IMG/VR virus record: IMGVR_UViG_3300034062_002746
Coordinates: 1-35,360 of that record
Reading direction: 5' to 3' (one strand)
DNA from: a virus
Length of the DNA: 35,360 nucleotides
A program made the position numbers and the translations under genes. Below, piece by piece: positions 28,546 to 35,360 of the stretch. Every line of letters begins with the position of its first letter. Position 1 is the stretch's first letter. Under the pieces are notes generated by a model. It was not told the DNA's origin and did no database searches. It was given only the letters and a program-made list of their open reading frames with translations.

Positions 28546-31500
28546 ATGGGTATCATCAAGGTCCGAACCCCCTCCGGGGTCATTCAGGTTCGGATTGCCG
28601 GGGAGGCTCCTACCGAAGAGGAAAGCCGTGCGATCTCGCAGAGCGTGGCACAGCTCGGAACCGGACCCTCGGTGGATGCCGAGCTCGGCGGAGTGGGCAA
28701 GCCCAACCTTGCCCGCATGTCCACGGATGAAATCCGAGAGTACGCCCGCATGCGCCAACAGGCGGGGATCACCCCGTCTGGCGAAAAGATGACCGCAGAC
28801 GAGTACGCCGATGTCTACCGCGAGGAAGGCGTTGACTACACCCAAGGCCTGCAGGACACCGGGAACTTCTCCCGCTTCGGCTACGGCCGCATGGATACCG
28901 ACAAGGAACGCGAAAACTACCTTCGCAGCACCGTGGGTGAGGGCGGCTTCCGCAAGGACGCCCTCGGTCGCTTTGTCCTAACCCAGCAGGGTCGAAAGAA
29001 CCTTGGCATGGAGGCTGGTCCTGACCTTGCTATTGACGAGGAAGGCCTGTCCTACGGGGACTTCAAAGAATTCCTTGGGCAGTCTGCACTGCCGATGGCG
29101 GCCGGTCTCGGCGCTGCGCTCATGGCCTCTGGCGTGGGCTTTGTGCCCGGCGTCCTGATCGCGGGCGGTGCGGCAGCGGCCGGTAAGGCATTGGACGAGG
29201 GCATCGAATCTGCTCAGGGCCTGCAGGACCAGACGTTCCAAGACGTTATGCGGGACTCGGCCTTTGAGGGCTTGTTCTCGGCCACCGGCGAAGGCCTTGG
29301 TCGCGGCGTGTCGAAGCTCTTCGGCCGCATGATCAAGGGCCCGGGCGGCGCGGAAAATGAGGTCCTGCGCCAGCAGGCTCGTGAGCTTCTGGATCGCAAC
29401 TTCCGACCCACGGTTGCCGGGGCAACGGACGAAGGCTTCCGCCCTATCCTTAACCGCCTGCAGTCGGTCTACGAAGCCGTCTTCCCAAACAAGAAGGCCG
29501 CCACCCAGAACCTCGACAACATCGTTGCTGAGCTGCGGGCGCTGCGTACCATGGACCCGGCTGCGCTAGACGATCTGTCGGATGTCGTGCGTCGCGACAT
29601 CGACAACCTGTACTCGACTGCCGACGAGCAACTCCTTAAGGCCCAGACGACCTTGAACACCACCGTTACCGACGAGATCGGCCGGGTGATGTCTGCGTTG
29701 CGTCGTGACGGCGTCGTCCCAAAAGACCTTGCCGAGGTCCTGCAGCTCCGCAAGCGCATCTTCGACGAGAACCTCGACAGCGTCTTTTCAAAGACCAGCC
29801 AGACTCTGCGCGGTCAGGCTATCGTCCCGACGGACGGGATCAAGAAAGAACTGGATCGTCTCGTCAACGACTCCGCAGCCGATATTGGTGGCACCAAATT
29901 TGCCCGCATGGTCAGAGAACTGCCAGAGTTTGCCACCGTGCAGGATGTGACACGCATCCGCACAGCCTTGGCCGATGCCAGTTACAGTCCATCCTTGGTG
30001 GCTGACGTCAACGTCGGCGCTCTCGGTGCTCTGCGCTCGTCGATCACAGCCGCCTTGAACGACACCGAAATCTCTCTCGGCCTTGCCGTTGGCATGCCGG
30101 TCGAAGAAGGGGTGAAGATTCTTGGTCCCAAGGGTTTCACGGCATCATTCAAGGAAATGTCCGATGCCTTGGGAACCCTTCGCCGGGCGAACGGCCTCTA
30201 CCGAGCTGGCATGAAGCGATTTGACAACGTCGTCACGCAGTCGATCATGAAACAGGCGCAGAAGGGCCAGCTTAACGAGCGGTTTATCTTCGATCAGATC
30301 ATCCAGAAGGATAATCCAGAGGCGTTTCGACAGCTCATGAAGGCTGTGCGCGGGGCAAAGTTCATGGAAGGCCTCCCTGCGGGGGAGCGCACAGCCCGGC
30401 AGCAGCTGGTCAACGGCATGCCCATCGAGCGCGCCCGGGCACAGATGAACCTTCTGCCGCAGAATAGCCAAGCCCGTCGCCTGCTGGCTCAGGAAATCCG
30501 CCGCGTGGAGACCCGTGCGACCGAGGCCCAAGCTGCAAGCCGCGTCGGTGCGGAAGCGGCCGAAGGCCTGCGCCAAGACCTTGCCCGCATGTACCTTGGG
30601 AACGTCATGTCTCGGTCCCGGATCATCGATCCTGCGACCGGGGCTGAGCTGATCGATCCGGTCAAGTTCTCTGCCAACCTGCGCGAGAAGGGCTCCGTCT
30701 TTGACGAGCTGTTCCGCGGTGAGAAGAAGCAACTGAACGACCTGCTGGCCGTCATGGAGCGCGGCAAGGCGGACCTCGCACCTTCGGTCATCGACGACAT
30801 CATGAGCCGCAATCGTCCGCTGGCAGAGAGCCTGCAAAACCTGCGTAAGGTTCAGGCGGATCGTGTTGCGCTGGACAAGAACCGGTTCATCAACGTCCTG
30901 AGCGAAGGTGATGCCGGAACCATTGCCAAAGAGGTGCTTCGGTCAAAGGCCAATATCGACCAAGCCAAGAGCGTCCTTAGCCCAGAAGCCTTTGACGGCG
31001 TCCGCGATGCTGCGATGGGCCGTATCCTGCAGCAGGCCGACATCGCCACGACGGCCGGTGGTCAGGTGAAGATGACCGACGACTTCATCGAGGCGTTCCG
31101 TTCTGGACGTCTTGGCGACCGTCTGCAGGGCATCGTCAACAGCTATGGCGACGAGACGCTGGACCAACTCTTCGGCCCCGGCACCGCTAAGGCAATGAAC
31201 ACCATCGCTGCCGACATGATCAAGACCTCCAACGCCTCCATCGCAGGCAAGGGCGGTCTGGCTGCGCCGCAGATCGCTCTTGGTCTCGGCATGGTCAGCA
31301 TCCTGACAAACCCCCTTGCTACGCTGCCCACGGCTGCGGCCTACATGGTCATGTCCAAGGCGCTGCGGAACAAGACCGTGCTCAAAGCCCTGATGGCATC
31401 CCGCCAGCCAAACAGCATCAAGCAGTTCCTGTCCGGCAAGTTCAAGGCCAACGACCCCATCGCTCAGGGCCTGCAGGTCATGAACCAACTCGTCGCACAG

Positions 31501-31782
31501 GCTCTGGTGCAGGGCGGTCGCGGCGCGGCCGTGCAGGGTGAGCAAGAGACGCAGGCCATGCAGGCTTTGACCCAACGCCAAGCGCAGACTGCCCGTCAGA
31601 ACGAGGGCGTCAACCAGATGTTCTCGGACCTCGGTCAGGTGGGCCAACAGGCCATGCAGACGGTCACTTCCCCTATTCAGGCTTTGACCCAGACTCCTCA
31701 GGCCCCAAGTTCCGCAGCAGCCGCTCGAGTAAACCCGATCCTTGTTCCGAATCCGGCGACTCGTGCGGCTCTTGGAGGATAA
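28546..31782 (+). CDS. Giant internal virion / DNA ejection protein
   Basis: This 1078-residue protein is the largest in the window. It opens GIIKVRTPSGVIQVRIAGEA, PTEEESRAISQSVAQL, a start I associate with the long internal proteins of marine podoviruses. Residues about 183-218 form a Gly/Ala-rich hydrophobic stretch (LPMAAGLGAALMASGVGFVP), and residues about 902-940 a second (APQIALGLGMVSILTNPLAT). Between them lies a long helical region. The C-terminus is Gln-rich (MQALTQRQAQTARQNEGVNQ) and Pro/Ala-rich. It probably crosses the cell envelope during DNA entry, like T7 gp16 in function, but I see no transglycosylase motif. Its last 110 bases are also coding on the opposite strand. Confidence 0.75.
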   Translation: MGIIKVRTPSGVIQVRIAGEAPTEEESRAISQSVAQLGTGPSVDAELGGVGKPNLARMSTDEIREYARMRQQAGITPSGEKMTADEYADVYREEGVDYTQGLQDTGNFSRFGYGRMDTDKERENYLRSTVGEGGFRKDALGRFVLTQQGRKNLGMEAGPDLAIDEEGLSYGDFKEFLGQSALPMAAGLGAALMASGVGFVPGVLIAGGAAAAGKALDEGIESAQGLQDQTFQDVMRDSAFEGLFSATGEGLGRGVSKLFGRMIKGPGGAENEVLRQQARELLDRNFRPTVAGATDEGFRPILNRLQSVYEAVFPNKKAATQNLDNIVAELRALRTMDPAALDDLSDVVRRDIDNLYSTADEQLLKAQTTLNTTVTDEIGRVMSALRRDGVVPKDLAEVLQLRKRIFDENLDSVFSKTSQTLRGQAIVPTDGIKKELDRLVNDSAADIGGTKFARMVRELPEFATVQDVTRIRTALADASYSPSLVADVNVGALGALRSSITAALNDTEISLGLAVGMPVEEGVKILGPKGFTASFKEMSDALGTLRRANGLYRAGMKRFDNVVTQSIMKQAQKGQLNERFIFDQIIQKDNPEAFRQLMKAVRGAKFMEGLPAGERTARQQLVNGMPIERARAQMNLLPQNSQARRLLAQEIRRVETRATEAQAASRVGAEAAEGLRQDLARMYLGNVMSRSRIIDPATGAELIDPVKFSANLREKGSVFDELFRGEKKQLNDLLAVMERGKADLAPSVIDDIMSRNRPLAESLQNLRKVQADRVALDKNRFINVLSEGDAGTIAKEVLRSKANIDQAKSVLSPEAFDGVRDAAMGRILQQADIATTAGGQVKMTDDFIEAFRSGRLGDRLQGIVNSYGDETLDQLFGPGTAKAMNTIAADMIKTSNASIAGKGGLAAPQIALGLGMVSILTNPLATLPTAAAYMVMSKALRNKTVLKALMASRQPNSIKQFLSGKFKANDPIAQGLQVMNQLVAQALVQGGRGAAVQGEQETQAMQALTQRQAQTARQNEGVNQMFSDLGQVGQQAMQTVTSPIQALTQTPQAPSSAAAARVNPILVPNPATRAALGG

Positions 31783-31969
31783 GGACGTTCGCCCCGAACA
31801 TCTCGGCCAAGCTCTCGACCCGTGAGGATGCATCTGTAAGCACCTCCGGGTCACCGAGCTGCTCCGACAATTCCGCTGCCAAATCAAGGGCATAGCAGCA
31901 GAAGTTCATGAGCTCCTGAATCTGCGCGGAGTGCATGTCCTTCACGCCGATAGCTGTTTCCTCGTCCAT
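31673..31969 (-). CDS. Small acidic protein downstream of DNA polymerase, unknown
   Basis: This is a 98-residue acidic protein. Residues 1-65 are mainly helical (QIQELMNFCCYALDLAAELS, VLTDASSRVESLAEMFGA) and the end is Glu/Pro/Ser-rich. The start ATG at 31969 shares one base with the polymerase TGA (TGATG), so translation is probably coupled to the polymerase. The last 110 bases run antisense over the end of the 1078-residue gene, so this part is under double constraint. I do not recognise the family. Position suggests a replication accessory. The upstream in-frame ORF inside the polymerase gene is a shadow and is not included. Confidence 0.6.
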   Translation of the reverse strand: MDEETAIGVKDMHSAQIQELMNFCCYALDLAAELSEQLGDPEVLTDASSRVESLAEMFGANVLILQEPHESPDSEQGSGLLERLLRNLGPEESGSKPE

Positions 31970-33873
31970 CAGTCCACGTCTCCCCAGTTTGTTTGTAGGT
32001 CCTGATCGACCTTGCTCGGCACCATGAGCTGGATGCCATTCTCCATGACCTCGGCAATCCTGTTTGCCTGCTCGTCGGTCTCGACGTTGAAGCAAAGTTC
32101 GTCGTGCACCTGCAGCATTGGTAGCAGGCCTTCGCGCATGCAGTCCACCATGGCCTTCTTCGTCTGGTCCGCGGCGGAGCCTTGGATGAGCTTGTTCAGG
32201 GCCTTGTAGGTGAAGGCCCGGCGGATGCCCGGTCCATACTCCTTCATCGCCTCGGCATGCGGCAGAGGCTTGGTGTAGCCAAAGCTGCGGCTTTCCCACA
32301 GCGGGAACCGGCACACCCGGCCGCCGACCGTGCGAACCTTGCCGTTCATCTCCGCCTGCTTCGAAGCGAGGTCCGCGATCCCACGCACGAAGGGCACCTT
32401 GGCGTGGTAGATTTCGAGCAGCCTCTTGGCCTCGTCCTGTGAGACGCCCAGCTGGTCGGCCATCTTGCCCACACCCATGCCGTACATGATGCCGAGGTTG
32501 ATGGTCTTGGCCTGCTTGCGCTTCACACCCACGATGTCAGCTGTCATCTGGTGGAGGTCTGCGTTGCCTGCGTGGAACTGGGCCACCATTTCGTCGATCA
32601 TCGGGTGGCGCATGTCGTTGGGCAGGATGGCGCAGTAATGCACCAGCAGGCGGGGCTCCTGAGACGAGTAGTCGAACGATCCCCACCGGGTGCCTTGCTC
32701 CGGGACAAAAATACCCCGGATTAATTTCTTGACCACAGGGTCTCTGGCAGGGATTTGCTGGAGGTTGGGGTTGCTGCAGGACATGCGCCCAGTGACCGTG
32801 CCGCCGTCGTCGGAGCGCAGCTGGTGGAATTCGCAATGGATGCGTCCGTTGGCCGAGTGCTGCAGGATCGAGTCGATGAAGGTGCTGTCGGCCTTGTCCA
32901 TCTCCCGCAGCTGCACAATGGCCTTGGGCACATCGTGGGGGTGGGCGTTCAGGAACATCTTGGTGAACGACGGCTGGCCGCTGTCCGTCCGCTCGTAGGT
33001 CAGGTTCAGGCTGTCGAAGACCTTCTGCACACTGGCCGCGGCCCACGGCTCTACGTCCACGCCGCTCTTGTCCTTGATGTAGGCCTTGAGCTCTGCCACG
33101 CGCTTCCGCAGGAGGGTCCGGGACTGCTCCGCCTTGTCGAGGTCCACGCAGACCCCACGCGCCCGCATCTTGACCAAGATGTCGGTCAGCGGCTGCTCGA
33201 TCTCGAAGATGGCCCTGAGCTGCTGGTTCTCGACTTCCTTCTGCAGCGCCCGCCACAGCGCCAGAGTGGCTCTGGCGTCCTGTTCAGCGTAGGCACCGAC
33301 ATAGGTCGCGGGCAGCATCCACATGTCCTTCTTGGGGTCCACCGCCCAGTCCTTGGCGGCCGCCCGCAGGAGCTTCTCGTCCTTCCTCATGCCACAGTAT
33401 TCCTTGGCGAGGTTGTCGAGGCTGTAGGACAGGCGGTTCTCGTCCACGATGGCCGCGACCACCATGGTATCGACCACCTCACCTTGGACCTCGACCCCTT
33501 CGGCCAGAAGCCAGCCAAGGTCGTACTGGGCGTTGTGCATGATCTTGCGCTGCAGGGGCGTCGCCACCTGCTTCTGGAGCCAGCGCAGGACCACCTTGCG
33601 GTCGAGGTTCGACCCATTCTTATGGCCGAAGGGGAAGTACCAAGCGTCGTCGCCTGCAGCTACAGCCACCCCCACGACTTTGCCGTCCTTGCGCGCCCAG
33701 CCGGGCCCCAAGGTCGTCAGGTTGGGGTCATGCGTCTCGAGGTCGATGGCGATCTCGCGGTAGCCTGACAGGTCGGGAAAGCTGGTCGGCATCACCCACT
33801 CCTTGGTCGTCGCATCGACGTCAAGGACGGTCATGAACCCCATCGTGCGGGTGTCTTTCTTGTCAATCGCCAC
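31969..33873 (-). CDS. Family A DNA polymerase with 3'-5' exonuclease domain
   Basis: This 634-residue enzyme replicates the phage genome. The exonuclease domain has Exo I AIDLETHDP (Asp44, Glu46), Exo II HNAQYDLGWL (Asp118) and Exo III YAEQDARATL (Tyr195, Asp199), so proofreading should be intact. The polymerase domain has TGRMSCSNPNLQQIPARD, motif A GSFDYSSQEPRLLVHY (Asp401), motif B KRKQAKTINLGIMYGMG and motif C LQVHDEL (His590, Asp591, Glu592). In motif B, Leu460 stands where E. coli Pol I has Phe762. There is no 5'-3' exonuclease domain, as usual for phage enzymes. The start is GTG 33873 with AAGGA about 12 bases upstream; ATG 33843 is possible. It overlaps the upstream gene by 11 bases. 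Confidence 0.93.
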   Translation of the reverse strand: MAIDKKDTRTMGFMTVLDVDATTKEWVMPTSFPDLSGYREIAIDLETHDPNLTTLGPGWARKDGKVVGVAVAAGDDAWYFPFGHKNGSNLDRKVVLRWLQKQVATPLQRKIMHNAQYDLGWLLAEGVEVQGEVVDTMVVAAIVDENRLSYSLDNLAKEYCGMRKDEKLLRAAAKDWAVDPKKDMWMLPATYVGAYAEQDARATLALWRALQKEVENQQLRAIFEIEQPLTDILVKMRARGVCVDLDKAEQSRTLLRKRVAELKAYIKDKSGVDVEPWAAASVQKVFDSLNLTYERTDSGQPSFTKMFLNAHPHDVPKAIVQLREMDKADSTFIDSILQHSANGRIHCEFHQLRSDDGGTVTGRMSCSNPNLQQIPARDPVVKKLIRGIFVPEQGTRWGSFDYSSQEPRLLVHYCAILPNDMRHPMIDEMVAQFHAGNADLHQMTADIVGVKRKQAKTINLGIMYGMGVGKMADQLGVSQDEAKRLLEIYHAKVPFVRGIADLASKQAEMNGKVRTVGGRVCRFPLWESRSFGYTKPLPHAEAMKEYGPGIRRAFTYKALNKLIQGSAADQTKKAMVDCMREGLLPMLQVHDELCFNVETDEQANRIAEVMENGIQLMVPSKVDQDLQTNWGDVD

Positions 33874-34264
33874 GGGTCAATCGTCCTTTTCCGGTCAGGG
33901 TTCGGTTGTCGTTCAGCTTGTCGCAGCCCTGCGCGTCCAAGAGGATGTTGCAGCAGGCCATGACGTGGGCGAGGTGGGAGATGCCACTCTCGGGGTCGAT
34001 GTCTTGCCCCTCGAACCACGCCATGAGGTGCCGCTGGGCAGCATCATAGTAGACGGTGGCAGAGACCGCGTGGTCGCGCCAGTTGAAGCGGCCGTACTTC
34101 TCTGCCCCTCCGGTGAAGACCCGGCCCATCTCCCGAATGCCAACCGTCGGAGTGTCACTGAGCTTGGGCTTCGCCTCGCCGTAGGCCGTCTTGGGGTTGT
34201 CGTCCGGGTATGGCTTGCCGCTCATGTAAACAATCTCCTCATCTTCCCACTCTTGCTGCGCCAT
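33863..34264 (-). CDS. DUF5664-like predicted dATP/dGTP pyrophosphohydrolase
   Basis: This is a 133-residue protein from ATG 34264; an in-frame TTG at 34309 would add 15 residues inside the helicase gene and is less likely. Core motifs are GGAEKYGRFNWRD (residues about 52-64), YYDAAQRHLMAWFEGQDID and ESGISHLAHVMACCNILLD. The GA-x-KYG-x-x-NWR, RHL-x-x-x-x-x-G-x-x-x-D-x-ESG and HL-x-H pattern matches a family I know as DUF5664, also labelled dATP/dGTP diphosphohydrolase N-terminal domain and related to MazG-type all-helical pyrophosphohydrolases. It probably adjusts the deoxynucleotide pool for the polymerase encoded directly downstream. The catalytic call depends on the family label and was not tested. 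Confidence 0.75.
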   Translation of the reverse strand: MAQQEWEDEEIVYMSGKPYPDDNPKTAYGEAKPKLSDTPTVGIREMGRVFTGGAEKYGRFNWRDHAVSATVYYDAAQRHLMAWFEGQDIDPESGISHLAHVMACCNILLDAQGCDKLNDNRTLTGKGRLTRGD

Positions 34265-34271
34265 CCACTCG

Positions 34272-35360
34272 CTAGATGAGGTAGCGGTACTTTTTGCTGG
34301 ATTCGACAATGTGCAGCTCCTCTTTGGCTCTTGATTGCCCGGTGTAGAAGACCCGGTGTTCGTTGTCTTGGTCTGGCGACGTGGCGCAGTTCTTCGTCGA
34401 GTCCGTCAGCAGCATGATCTTGTCGTCCTCCCCGCCCTTCATGGCATGGATCGTGGACAGGTTGATCTGCGGCTCTGCCAGAAGATCGGTGCCGCGCCGC
34501 TGCAGGGACCGGATGTAGATCGTGTCGTCAAAGGACAGGTCGAAGACCTCAAGACCGCCTTTGTTAACGGTCAAGCCATAATCGTTAACTAAAAGGTCCA
34601 TCGAGTAGCGGCCCTCGGGATCGCCCGTCTCCAGCGACGACATCGCCCCGGTCTTCAAAGCCTGATTCCTGCCGCTCTTGGGCAAGCGCTTGAACAGGGC
34701 CTTGGCCTGATCCTTCGACAGGGTCTCGCCCTTGGTCAGCTTGCCCCATGCGTCGATGGCCGTCGCCACCTCCAAGGAGACGCTGCGTTGCCCGCCCCGA
34801 GAGAAGAAGTAGCCGTCCTCCCGCATCGAGTTGGCCAGCTCGGCCACCTGATAGTTTGTCCGCGCCATCACGGTCCACGAACCTTGGTCCAAGGGCACCG
34901 TGTGGCGGTCCATGTGAAACTGCACCAGCCCCTCCCGCTCGGTCGGATACCAGACCTTTGGCTGTCGGACATCGATCCTGCGGACTGTGCGGTCCGCGAT
35001 GGCGTGGACGGCCCTTGGCAGGCGGAAGCTCTGCGTCAGGACGGTCTTGTTCTCGGAGGCGTTCAGGAAGAGCTGGATATCGACCCCGGCCCAAGCGTGG
35101 ATGGCCTGATCGTCGTCGCCCACGAAGTAGACTTCTGACGCCCGCTCCATGAGCTTGCGGACCACGGCCCACTGCAGCGGCACAAGGTCCTGCGCCTCGT
35201 CGATGATCAGCAGGTCCAGCTTGGGCGGCTCCCCGATGCTGATGAATTGCTGCAGCATGTCCGTGAAACTGAGCTTGTGGTGCGCCCGCTTGTAGTTGTC
35301 CATCGTCCCGACGATCTGCGTCAGGGCAGAGAAGCTCATGCCGTACCGAGCAGTCTGGCG
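34272..35360 (-). CDS. UvrD/Rep-like superfamily 1 helicase, N-terminus cut by window edge
   Basis: The visible 362 residues hold motif II LLIIDEAQDLVP (codons about 35187-35201 for DEAQD), motif III VGDDDQAIHAWAG, motif IV-type SFRLPRAVHAIAD, motif V STIHAMKGGEDDKIML and motif VI VFYTGQSRAKEELHIV with the arginine finger. These define a 3'-5' DNA helicase of the UvrD/Rep/PcrA type. The Walker A motif is missing because it should lie upstream, beyond 35360. The frame is open past the ATG at 35339 to the edge, reading ARYGMSFSALTQIVG, so that ATG is internal. The 2B domain seems short, as often in phage helicases. It is the first visible gene of the minus-strand replication operon. Confidence 0.88.
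   Translation of the reverse strand, partial: RQTARYGMSFSALTQIVGTMDNYKRAHHKLSFTDMLQQFISIGEPPKLDLLIIDEAQDLVPLQWAVVRKLMERASEVYFVGDDDQAIHAWAGVDIQLFLNASENKTVLTQSFRLPRAVHAIADRTVRRIDVRQPKVWYPTEREGLVQFHMDRHTVPLDQGSWTVMARTNYQVAELANSMREDGYFFSRGGQRSVSLEVATAIDAWGKLTKGETLSKDQAKALFKRLPKSGRNQALKTGAMSSLETGDPEGRYSMDLLVNDYGLTVNKGGLEVFDLSFDDTIYIRSLQRRGTDLLAEPQINLSTIHAMKGGEDDKIMLLTDSTKNCATSPDQDNEHRVFYTGQSRAKEELHIVESSKKYRYLI

Noticed and set aside
27219-28583. 454-residue open frame on the minus strand
   Set aside because: Antisense shadow of the 629-residue internal protein, whose own start has a good ribosome site; no family pattern in the shadow.
31787-31799. Five-base hairpin GTTCG-CCC-CGAAC just after the stop of the 1078-residue gene
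   Set aside because: Stem too short, no T tract on either strand, and it lies in the coding region of the minus-strand 98-residue gene; not a credible terminator.
32755-33768. 337-residue open frame on the plus strand opposite the polymerase
   Set aside because: The minus strand carries all polymerase and exonuclease motifs in order; the plus frame is their antisense.
1-35360. Integrase, attachment site, tRNA or rRNA genes
   Set aside because: No integrase motif, no convincing cloverleaf and no rRNA-like sequence was noticed on either strand. A tRNA scan was not possible here, so a missed tRNA cannot be fully excluded, but there is almost no non-coding space.

Overview
This window is a piece of a double-stranded DNA tailed-phage genome. 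It is tightly packed, visibly GC-rich, and has no recognisable cellular housekeeping gene, integrase, tRNA or CRISPR array. A portal related to the P22 type, a gp4-like connector, a gp10-like tail hub, large internal proteins and no tape-measure or sheath gene all fit a short-tailed (podovirus-like) virion. Several protein families are ones I associate with uncultured marine phages of alphaproteobacteria. Host and habitat are inferences from that resemblance, not read from the sequence. The window is not a complete genome: the portal is cut at the left edge, the helicase is cut at the right edge, and no terminase is present.

Plus strand, 1-31782, is one long late region. (1) Head genes (3-5416): portal, a small helical protein, a GroES-like co-chaperonin, scaffold, two structural proteins and the major capsid protein, closed by a clear intrinsic terminator. 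(2) Structural proteins and four small, very basic proteins (5588-8207). (3) Neck and adaptor genes (8211-10119). (4) A tail-fibre array (10129-18291) of about seven adhesin-like genes with different C-terminal modules (C1q-like, peptidase S74 chaperone, tail collar, tandem GVSA repeats), interleaved with two tiny tail-assembly-type genes. (5) A cassette of exported and membrane proteins (18295-22468) including a possible spanin pair, a holin candidate, a signal-peptide-bearing staphylococcal-type nuclease and a GH19-like endolysin. (6) A tail hub and four internal or ejection-type proteins ending in a 1078-residue protein (22497-31782).

Minus strand, 31673-35360, is a replication operon running towards the late genes. 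Its order of transcription is a UvrD-like helicase (partial), a DUF5664-like nucleotide pyrophosphohydrolase, a family A DNA polymerase with Leu at the position equivalent to E. coli Pol I Phe762, and a 98-residue unknown protein. The last gene overlaps the end of the late operon antisense by 110 bases.

Most genes abut or overlap by 1-4 bases, which indicates translational coupling. Only three non-coding gaps exceed 25 bases: 5417-5587 (terminator and an inverted repeat), 16246-16317 (an extended -10 promoter with a palindrome on the -10 box) and 22469-22496 (a second candidate promoter). No stretch over 300 bases lacks a gene. All family calls come from reading motifs and from memory of families; no database search was run.
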